DNA of 64,000 bases from Glandiceps talaboti (Eukaryota; Hemichordata; Enteropneusta; Spengelidae), in assembly GCF_964340395.1 (NCBI RefSeq), contig NC_135567.1, positions 1,660,109-1,724,108 of the forward strand. Direction: 5' to 3'. This document shows, piece after piece, positions 25,701 through 37,700 of this stretch (position 1 is its first letter; each line of letters opens with the position of its first letter). A program made the position numbers and the translations under genes. The notes under the pieces were generated by a model. The model made no database searches. It was given only the letters and a program-made list of their open reading frames with translations, and had not been told where the DNA came from.

Positions 25701-28700
25701 TAGATTGTCATAATATAGTAATTTCTTACCGTGTCATTTCATAGTGTCTATTAAAAAGTATAGATTGTCATAATGTAGTAATTTCTTACCGTGTCATTTC
25801 ATAGTGTCTATTAAATAGCATAGATTGTCATAATGTAGTAATTTCTTACCGTGTCATTTCATAGTGTCTATTAAATAGCATAGATTGTCATAATGTAGTA
25901 ATTTCTTACCGTGTCATTTCATAGTGTCTATTAAATAGCATAGATTGTCATAATGTAGTAATTTCTTACCGTGTCATTTCATAGTGTCTATTAAATAGTA
26001 TAGATTGTCATAATGTAGTAATTTCTTACCGTGTCATTTCATAGTGTCTATTAAATAGCATAGATTGTCATAATGTAGTAATTTCTTACCGTGTCAATTC
26101 ATAGTGTCTATTAAATAGAATAGATTGTCATAATGTAGTAATTTCTTACCGTGTCATTTCATAGTGTCTATTAAATAGCATAGATTGTCATAATGTAGTA
26201 ATTTCTTACCGTGTCATTTCATAGTGTCTATTAAATAGTATAGATTGTCATAATGTAGTAATTTCTTACCGTGTCATTTCATAGTGTCTATTAAATAGCA
26301 TAGATTGTCATAATGTAGTAATTTATTACCGTGTCAATTCATAGTGTGCATTAAATACCATAGATTGTCATAATGTAGTAATTTCTTACCGTGTCATTTC
26401 ATAGTGTCTATTAAATAGTATAGATTGTCATAATGTAGTAATTTCTTACCGTGTCATTTCATAGTGTCTATTAAATAGTATAGATTGTCATAATGTAGTA
26501 ATTTCTTACCGTGTCAATTCATAGTGTCTATTAAATAGCATAGATTGTCATAATGTAGTAATTTCTTACCGTGTCATTTCATAGTGTCTATTAAATAGCA
26601 TAGATTGTCATAATGTAGTAATTTCTTACCGTGTCATTTCATAGTGTCTATTAAATAGCATAGATTATCATAATGTAGTAATTTCTTACCGTGTCATTTC
26701 ATAGTGTCTATTAAATAGCATAGATTGTCATAATGTAGTAATTTCTTACCGTGTCATTTCATAGTGTCTATTAAATAGTATAGATTGTCATAATGTAGTA
26801 ATTTCTTACCGTGTCATTTCATAGTGTCTATTAAATAGTATAGATTGTCATAATGTAGTAATTTCTTACCGTGTCAATTCATAGTGTCTATTAAATAGAA
26901 TAGATTGTCATAATGTAGTAATTTCTTACCGTGTCATTTCATAGTGTCTATTAAATAGCATAGATTGTCATAATATAGTAATTTCTTACCGTGTCATTTC
27001 ATAGTGTCTATTAAATAGCATAGATTGTCATAATGTAGTAATTTCTTACCGTGTCATTTCATAGTGTCTATTAAATAGCATAGATTGTCATAATGTAGTA
27101 ATTTCTTACCGTGTCATTTCATAGTGTCTATTAAATAGTATAGATTATCATAATGTAGTAATTTCTTACCGTGTCATTTCATAGTGTCTATTAAATAGCA
27201 TAGATTGTCATAATGTAGTAATTTCTTACCGTGTCAATTCATAGTGTCTATTAAATAGCACAGATTGTCATAATGTAGTAATTTCTTACCGTGTCATTTC
27301 ATAGTGTCTATTAAATAGCATAGATTGTCATAATGTAGTAATTTCTTACCGTGTCATTTCATAGTGTCTATTAAATACCATAGATTGTCATAATATAGTA
27401 ATTTCTTACCGTGTCATTTCATAGTGTCTATTAAAAAGTATAGATTGTCATAATGTAGTAATTTCTTACCGTGTCATTTCATAGTGTCTATTAAATAGCA
27501 TAGATTGTCATAATGTAGTAATTTCTTACCGTGTCATTTCATAGTGTCTATTAAATAGCATAGATTGTCATAATGTAGTAATTTCTTACCGTGTCATTTC
27601 ATAGTGTCTATTAAATAGCATAGATTGTCATAATGTAGTAATTTCTTACCGTGTCATTTCATAGTGTCTATTAAATAGTATAGATTGTCATAATGTAGTA
27701 ATTTCTTACCATGTCATTTCATAGTGTCTATTAAATAGCATAGATTGTCATAATGTAGTAATTTCTTACCGTGTCAATTCATAGTGTCTATTAAATAGAA
27801 TAGATTGTCATAATGTAGTAATTTCTTACCGTGTCATTTCATAGTGTCTATTAAATAGCATAGATTGTCATAATGTAGTAATTTCTTACCGTGTCAATTC
27901 ATAGTGTCTATTAAATAGCATAGATTGTCATAATGTAGTAATTTCTTACCGTGTCAATTCATAGTGTCTATTAAATAGCATAGATTGTCATAATGTAGTA
28001 ATTTCTTACCGTGTCATTTCATAGTGTCTATTAAATAGCATAGATTGTCATAATGTAGTAATTTCTTACCGTGTCATTTCATAGTGTCTATTAAATAGTA
28101 TAGATTGTCATAATGTAGTAATTTCTTACCGTGTCATTTCATAGTGTCTATTAAATAGCATAGATTGTCATAATGTAGTAATTTATTACCGTGTCAATTC
28201 ATAGTGTGCATTAAATACCATAGATTGTCATAATGTAGTAATTTCTTACCGTGTCATTTCATAGTGTCTATTAAATAGTATAGATTGTCATAATGTAGTA
28301 ATTTCTTACCGTGTCATTTCATAGTGTCTATTAAATAGTATAGATTGTCATAATGTAGTAATTTCTTACCGTGTCAATTCATAGTGTCTATTAAATAGCA
28401 TAGATTGTCATAATGTAGTAATTTCTTACCGTGTCATTTCATAGTGTCTATTAAATAGCATAGATTGTCATAATGTAGTAATTTCTTACCGTGTCATTTC
28501 ATAGTGTCTATTAAATAGCATAGATTATCATAATGTAGTAATTTCTTACCGTGTCATTTCATAGTGTCTATTAAATAGTATAGATTGTCATAATGTAGTA
28601 ATTTCTTACCGTGTCATTTCATAGTGTCTATTAAATAGTATAGATTGTCATAATGTAATAATTTCTTACCGTGTCATTTCATAGTGTCTATTAAATAGTA

Positions 28701-31700
28701 TAGATTGTCATAATGTAGTAATTTCTTACCGTGTCATTTCATAGTGTCTATTAAATAGCATAGATTGTCATAATGTAGTAATTTCTTACTGTGTCATTTC
28801 ATAGTGTCTATTAAATACCATAGATTGTCATAATGTAGTAATTTCTTACCGTGTCAATTCATAGTGTCTATTAAATAGAATAGATTGTCATAATGTAGTA
28901 ATTTCTTACTGTGTCAATTCATAGTGTCTATTAAATAGCATAGATTGTCATAATGTAGTAATTTCTTACCGTGTCATTTCATAGTGTGCATTAAATACCA
29001 TAGATTGTCATAATGTAGTAATTTCTTACCGTGTCAATTCATAGTGTCTATTAAATAGCATAGATTATCATAATGTAGTAATTTCTTACCGTGTCATTTC
29101 ATAGTGTCTATTAAATAGCATAGATTGTCATAATGTAGTAATTTCTTACCGTGTCAATTCATAGTGTCTATTAAATAGTATAGATTGTCATAATGTAGTA
29201 ATTTCTTACCGTGTCAATTCATAGTGTGCATTAAATACCATAGATTGTCATAATGTAGTAATTTCTTACCGTGTCATTTCATAGTGTCTATTAAATAGCA
29301 TAGATTGTCATAATGTAGTAATTTCTTACCGTGTCAATTCATAGTGTCTATTAAATAGCATAGATTGTCATAATGTAGTAATTTCTTACCGTGTCAATTC
29401 ATAGTGTGCATTAAATACCATAGATTGTCATAATGTAGTAATTTCTTACCGTGTCATTTCATAGTGTCTATTAAATAGTATAGATTGTCATAATGTAGTA
29501 ATTTCTTACTGTGTCATTTCATAGTGTCTATTAAATAGTATAGATTGTCATAATGTAGTAATTTCTTACCGTGTCATTTCATAGTGTGCATTAAATACCA
29601 TAGATTGTCATAATGTAGTAATTTCTTACCGTGTCATTTCATAGTGTCTATTAAATAGTATAGATTGTCATAATGTAGTAATTTCTTACCGTGTCATTTC
29701 ATAGTGTCTATTAAATAGTATAGATTGTCATAATGTAGTAATTTCTTACCGTGTCAATTCATAGTGTCTATTAAATAGAATAGATTGTCATAATGTAGTA
29801 ATTTCTTACCGTGTCATTTCATAGTGTCTATTAAATAGCATAGATTGTCATAATGTAGTAATTTCTTACCGTGTCAATTCATAGTGTCTATTAAATAGCA
29901 TAGATTGTCATAATGTAGTAATTTCTTACCGTGTCATTTCATAGTGTCTATTAAATAGCATAGATTGTCATAATGTAGTAATTTCTTACCGTGTCATTTC
30001 ATAGTGTCTATTAAATAGTATAGATTGTCATAATGTAGTAATTTCTTACCGTGTCATTTCATAGTGTCTATTAAATAGCATAGATTGTCATAATGTAGTA
30101 ATTTATTACCGTGTCAATTCATAGTGTGCATTAAATACCATAGATTGTCATAATGTAGTAATTTCTTACCGTGTCATTTCATAGTGTCTATTAAATAGTA
30201 TAGATTGTCATAATGTAGTAATTTCTTACCGTGTCATTTCATAGTGTCTATTAAATAGTATAGATTGTCATAATGTAGTAATTTCTTACCGTGTCAATTC
30301 ATAGTGTCTATTAAATAGCATAGATTGTCATAATGTAGTAATTTCTTACCGTGTCATTTCATAGTGTCTATTAAATAGCATAGATTGTCATAATGTAGTA
30401 ATTTCTTACCGTGTCATTTCATAGTGTCTATTAAATACCATAGATTGTCATAATGTAGTAATTTCTTACCGTGTCATTTCATAGTGTCTATTAAATAGTA
30501 TAGATTGTCATAATGTAGTAATTTCTTACCGTGTCATTTCATAGTGTCTATTAAATAGTATAGATTGTCATAATGTAGTAATTTCTTACCGTGTCATTTC
30601 ATAGTGTCTATTAAATAGTATAGATTGTCATAATGTAGTAATTTCTTACCGTGTCATTTCATAGTGTCTATTAAATAGCATAGATTGTCATAATGTAGTA
30701 ATTTCTTACCGTGTCATTTCATAGTGTCTATTAAATACCATAGATTGTCATAATGTAGTAATTTCTTACCGTGTCATTTCATAGTGTCTATTAAATAGCA
30801 TAGATTGTCATAATGTAGTAATTTCTTACTGTGTCAATTCATAGTGTCTATTAAATAGCATAGATTGTCATAATGTAGTAATTTCTTACCGTGTCATTTC
30901 ATAGTGTGCATTAAATACCATAGATTGTCATAATGTAGTAATTTCTTACCGTGTCAATTCATAGTGTCTATTAAATAGCATAGATTATCATAATGTAGTA
31001 ATTTCTTACCGTGTCATTTCATAGTGTCTATTAAATAGCATAGATTGTCATAATGTAGTAATTTCTTACCGTGTCAATTCATAGTGTCTATTAAATAGTA
31101 TAGATTGTCATAATGTAGTAATTTCTTACCGTGTCAATTCATAGTGTGCATTAAATACCATAGATTGTCATAATGTAGTAATTTCTTACCGTGTCATTTC
31201 ATAGTGTCTATTAAATAGCATAGATTGTCATAATGTAGTAATTTCTTACCGTGTCAATTCATAGTGTCTATTAAATAGCATAGATTGTCATAATGTAGTA
31301 ATTTCTTACCGTGTCAATTCATAGTGTGCATTAAATACCATAGATTGTCATAATGTAGTAATTTCTTACCGTGTCATTTCATAGTGTCTATTAAATAGTA
31401 TAGATTGTCATAATGTAGTAATTTCTTACTGTGTCATTTCATAGTGTCTATTAAATAGTATAGATTGTCATAATGTAGTAATTTCTTACCGTGTCATTTC
31501 ATAGTGTGCATTAAATACCATAGATTGTCATAATGTAGTAATTTCTTACCGTGTCATTTCATAGTGTCTATTAAATAGTATAGATTATCATAATGTAGTA
31601 ATTTCTTACCGTGTCATTTCATAGTGTCTATTAAATAGTATAGATTGTCATAATGTAGTAATTTCTTACCGTGTCATTTCATAGTGTCTATTAAATAGCA

Positions 31701-34700
31701 TAGATTTTCATAATGTAGTAATTTCTTACCGTGTCATTTCATAGTGTCTATTAAATAGAATAGATTGTCATAATGTAGTAATTTCTTACCGTGTCATTTC
31801 ATAGTGTCTATTAAATAGTATAGATTATCATAATGTAGTAATTTCTTACCGTGTCATTTCATAGTGTCTATTAAATAGCATAGATTGTCATAATGTAGTA
31901 ATTTCTTACCGTGTCATTTCATAGTGTCTATTAAATAGTATAGATTGTCATAATGTAGTAATTTCTTACCGTGTCATTTCATAGTGTCTATTAAATAGCA
32001 TAGATTGTCATAATGTAGTAATTTCTTACCGTGTCATTTCATAGTGTCTATTAAATAGCATAGATTGTCATAATGTAGTAATTTCTTACCGTGTCATTTC
32101 ATAGTGTCTATTAAATAGTATAGATTGTCATAATGTAGTAATTTCTTACTGTGTCATTTCATAGTGTCTATTAAATAGTATAGATTGTCATAATGTAGTA
32201 ATTTCTTACCGTGTCATTTCATAGTGTGCATTAAATACCATAGATTGTCATAATGTAGTAATTTCTTACCGTGTCATTTCATAGTGTCTATTAAATAGTA
32301 TAGATTGTCATAATGTAGTAATTTCTTACCGTGTCATTTCATAGTGTCTATTAAATAGCATAGATTGTCATAATGTAGTAATTTCTTACCGTGTCAATTC
32401 ATAGTGTCTATTAAATAGAATAGATTGTCATAATGTAGTAATTTCTTACCGTGTCATTTCATAGTGTCTATTAAATAGCATAGATTGTCATAATGTAGTA
32501 ATTTCTTACCGTGTCAATTCATAGTGTCTATTAAATAGCATAGATTGTCATAATGTAGTAATTTCTTACCGTGTCATTTCATAGTGTCTATTAAATAGCA
32601 TAGATTGTCATAATGTAGTAATTTCTTACCGTGTCATTTCATAGTGTCTATTAAATAGTATAGATTGTCATAATGTAGTAATTTCTTACCGTGTCATTTC
32701 ATAGTGTCTATTAAATAGCATAGATTGTCATAATGTAGTAATTTATTACCGTGTCAATTCATAGTGTGCATTAAATACCATAGATTGTCATAATGTAGTA
32801 ATTTCTTACCGTGTCATTTCATAGTGTCTATTAAATAGTATAGATTGTCATAATGTAGTAATTTCTTACCGTGTCATTTCATAGTGTCTATTAAATAGTA
32901 TAGATTGTCATAATGTAGTAATTTCTTACCGTGTCAATTCATAGTGTCTATTAAATAGCATAGATTGTCATAATGTAGTAATTTCTTACCGTGTCATTTC
33001 ATAGTGTCTATTAAATAGCATAGATTGTCATAATGTAGTAATTTCTTACCGTGTCATTTCATAGTGTCTATTAAATACCATAGATTGTCATAATGTAGTA
33101 ATTTCTTACCGTGTCATTTCATAGTGTCTATTAAATAGTATAGATTGTCATAATGTAGTAATTTCTTACCGTGTCATTTCATAGTGTCTATTAAATAGTA
33201 TAGATTGTCATAATGTAGTAATTTCTTACCGTGTCATTTCATAGTGTCTATTAAATAGTATAGATTGTCATAATGTAGTAATTTCTTACCGTGTCATTTC
33301 ATAGTGTCTATTAAATAGCATAGATTGTCATAATGTAGTAATTTCTTACCGTGTCATTTCATAGTGTCTATTAAATACCATAGATTGTCATAATGTAGTA
33401 ATTTCTTACCGTGTCATTTCATAGTGTCTATTAAATAGCATAGATTGTCATAATGTAGTAATTTCTTACTGTGTCAATTCATAGTGTCTATTAAATAGCA
33501 TAGATTGTCATAATGTAGTAATTTCTTACCGTGTCATTTCATAGTGTGCATTAAATACCATAGATTGTCATAATGTAGTAATTTCTTACCGTGTCAATTC
33601 ATAGTGTCTATTAAATAGCATAGATTATCATAATGTAGTAATTTCTTACCGTGTCATTTCATAGTGTCTATTAAATAGCATAGATTGTCATAATGTAGTA
33701 ATTTCTTACCGTGTCAATTCATAGTGTCTATTAAATAGTATAGATTGTCATAATGTAGTAATTTCTTACCGTGTCAATTCATAGTGTGCATTAAATACCA
33801 TAGATTGTCATAATGTAGTAATTTCTTACCGTGTCATTTCATAGTGTCTATTAAATAGCATAGATTGTCATAATGTAGTAATTTCTTACCGTGTCAATTC
33901 ATAGTGTCTATTAAATAGCATAGATTGTCATAATGTAGTAATTTCTTACCGTGTCAATTCATAGTGTGCATTAAATACCATAGATTGTCATAATGTAGTA
34001 ATTTCTTACCGTGTCATTTCATAGTGTCTATTAAATAGTATAGATTGTCATAATGTAGTAATTTCTTACTGTGTCATTTCATAGTGTCTATTAAATAGTA
34101 TAGATTGTCATAATGTAGTAATTTCTTACCGTGTCATTTCATAGTGTGCATTAAATACCATAGATTGTCATAATGTAGTAATTTCTTACCGTGTCATTTC
34201 ATAGTGTCTATTAAATAGTATAGATTATCATAATGTAGTAATTTCTTACCGTGTCATTTCATAGTGTCTATTAAATAGTATAGATTGTCATAATGTAGTA
34301 ATTTCTTACCGTGTCATTTCATAGTGTCTATTAAATAGCATAGATTTTCATAATGTAGTAATTTCTTACCGTGTCATTTCATAGTGTCTATTAAATAGAA
34401 TAGATTGTCATAATGTAGTAATTTCTTACCGTGTCATTTCATAGTGTCTATTAAATAGTATAGATTATCATAATGTAGTAATTTCTTACCGTGTCATTTC
34501 ATAGTGTCTATTAAATAGCATAGATTGTCATAATGTAGTAATTTCTTACCGTGTCATTTCATAGTGTCTATTAAATAGTATAGATTGTCATAATGTAGTA
34601 ATTTCTTACCGTGTCATTTCATAGTGTCTATTAAATAGCATAGATTGTCATAATGTAGTAATTTCTTACCGTGTCATTTCATAGTGTCTATTAAATAGCA

Positions 34701-37700
34701 TAGATTGTCATAATGTAGTAATTTCTTACCGTGTCATTTCATAGTGTCTATTAAATAGTATAGATTGTCATAATGTAGTAATTTCTTACCGTGTCATTTC
34801 ATAGTGTCTATTAAATAGTATAGATTGTCATAATGTAGTAATTTCTTACCGTGTCATTTCATAGTGTCTATTAAATAGTATAGATTGTCATAATGTAGTA
34901 ATTTCTTACCGTGTCATTTCATAGTGTCTATTAAATAGTATAGATTGTCATAATGTAGTAATTTCTTACCGTGTCATTTCATAGTGTCTATTAAATAGCA
35001 TAGATTGTCATAATGTAGTAATTTCTTACCGTGTCATTTCATAGTGTCTATTAAATAGAATAGATTGTCAAAATGTAGTAATTTCTTACCATGTCATTTC
35101 ATAGTGTCTATTAAATAGCATAGATTGTCATAATGTAGTAATTTCTTACCGTGTCATTTCATAGTGTCTATTAAATAGAATAGATTGTCATAATGTAGTA
35201 ATTTCTTACCGTGTCATTTCATAGTGTCTATTAAATAGTATAGATTGTCATAATGTAGTAATTTCTTACCGTGTCATTTCATAGTGTCTATTAAATAGAA
35301 TAGATTGTCATAATGTAGTAATTTCTTACCGTGTCATTTCATAGTGTCTATTAAATAGCATAGATTGTCATAATGTAGTAATTTCTTACCGTGTCAATTC
35401 ATAGTGTCTATTAAATAGCATAGATTGTCATAATGTAGTAATTTCTTACCGTGTCATTTCATAGTGTCTATTAAATAGCATAGATTGTCATAATGTAGTA
35501 ATTTCTTACCATGTCATTTCATAGTGTCTATTAAATAGCATAGATTGTCATAATGTAGTAATTTCTTACCGTGTCATTTCATAGTGTCTATTAAATAGTA
35601 TAGATTGTCATAATGTAGTAATTTCTTACCATGTCATTTCATAGTGTCTATTAAATAGCATAGATTGTCATAATGTAGTAATTTCTTACCGTGTCATTTC
35701 ATAGTGTCTATTAAATAGCATAGATTGTCATAATGTAGTAATTTCTTACCGTGTCAATTCATAGTGTCTATTAAAAAGTATAGATTGTCATAATGTAGTA
35801 ATTTCTTACCGTGTCATTTCATAGTGTGCATTAAACAGCATAGATTGCCATAATGTAGTAATTTCTTCAGTTTCTGCCCTTGTAGGATTACCAGATACTG
35901 TAACAAACACCATCAGAGTTCTGCCTTTCTTTGTAGTTTTAATCAAACTCTCTGGATCCTTAGCATCTAATTTACTCAAGTCAAGCGGCTCTTTTGGTCT
36001 CAAGTGTTCCGGTAAATCATCAGGGTCCTGCTCGTCTTCATTTTCCTAGTTATGGGGTAATAATAATGTAATAATAGTGATGGGGTAATAATAATGTAAT
36101 AATAGTGATGGGGTAATAATGTAATAATAGTGATGGGGTAATAATAATGTAATAATAGTGATGGGATAATAATAATGTAATAATGGTGATGGGGTAATAA
36201 CGATGTAATAATAGTGATGGGATAATAATAATGTAATAATAGTGATGGGATAATAATAATGTAATAATAGTGATGGGGTAATAATAATGTAATAATAGTT
36301 ATAGGGTAATAATAATGTAATAATAGTGATAGGGTAATAATAATGTAATAATAGTGATGGGGTAATAATAATGTAATAATAGTGATGGGGTAATAATAAT
36401 GTAATAATAGTGATGGGGTTAATATAATAATGTAATAATAGTTAAAGGGTAATAATAATGTAATAATAGTGATAGGGTAATAATGTTATAATAGTAATAT
36501 AATAATGTAATAATAGTTAAAGGGTAATAATAATGTAATAATAGTGATAGGGTAATAATGTTATAATAGTAATAGGGTAATAATAATGTAATAATAGTTA
36601 TAGAGTAATAATAATGTAATAATAGTGATAGGGTAATAATAATGTAATAATAGTTATAGGGTAATAATAATGTAATAATAGTTATAGAGTAATAATAATG
36701 TAATAATAGTGATGGGATAATAAATGTAATAATAGTTATAGGGTAATAATAATGTAATAATAGTGATAGAGTAATAATAATGTAATAATAGTTAAAGGGT
36801 AATAATAATGTAATAATAGTGATAGGGTAATAATGTTATAATTGTAATAGGGTAATAATAATGTAATAATAGTTATAGAGTAATAATAATGTAATAATAG
36901 TGATAGGGTAATAATAATGTAATAATAGTTATAGGGTAATAATAATGTAATAATAGTTATAGAGTAATAATAATGTAATAATAGTGATGGGATAATAAAT
37001 GTAATAATAGTGATTGGGTAATAATAATGTAATAATAGTTATAGGGTAATAATAATGTAATAATAGTTATAGGGTAATAAATGTAATAATAATGATGGGA
37101 TAATAATAATGTAATAATAATGATGGGATAATAATAATGTAATAATAATGATGGGATAATAATAATGTAATAATAATGATGGGATAATAATAATGTAATA
37201 ATAATGATGGGGTTAATATAATAATGTAATAATAGTTAAAGGGTAATAATAATGTAATAATAGTGATAGGGTAACAATAATGTAATAATAGTGATAGGGT
37301 AATAATAATGTAATAATAGTTATAGAGTAATAATAATGTAATAATAGTGATAGGGTAATAATAATGTAATAATAGTGATAGGGTAATAATAATGTAATAA
37401 TAGTTATAGGGTAATAAATGTAATAATAATGATGGGATAATAATAATGTAATAATAATGATGGGATAATAATAATGTAATAATAGTGATGGGATAATAAT
37501 AATGTAATAATAGTTATAGGGTAATAATAATGTAATAATAGTGATGGGATAATAATAATGTAATAATTGTACTGTATACATATTGTATATAGAACTGTAC
37601 TGAGTGTACATGTATATTGTACTGTATACATTGTATATAGAACTGTACTGGGTGTACATGTATATTGTACTGTATACATTGTATATAGAACTGTACTGAG

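Larger units (their letters stand above)
16732..35809 (-). other. mesd: MESD intron 2, 19.1 kb, about 90% tandem repeat
   Basis: In transcription order the intron holds the 60-bp exon-derived array (35809-24879), a roughly 21-bp CATGTGATTGG-type array (24640-23820), a 24-bp array (23640-20585), a 42-bp array (20523-19139), a G-rich minisatellite (18600-18360) and a 64-bp array (17410-16755). The intervening single-copy pieces total under 2 kb. No nested gene is convincing. Confidence 0.93.

Noticed and set aside
24879-35809. CRISPR array
   Set aside because: Regular 60-bp spacing superficially resembles repeat-spacer structure, but the whole unit is repeated, there are no unique spacers, and the context is an animal intron.
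24879-35809. Repeated coding exon (tandem exon duplication giving a longer MESD)
   Set aside because: Units lack an acceptor, carry TGA in place of the Trp codon and TAA at each junction, so they cannot add coding sequence.
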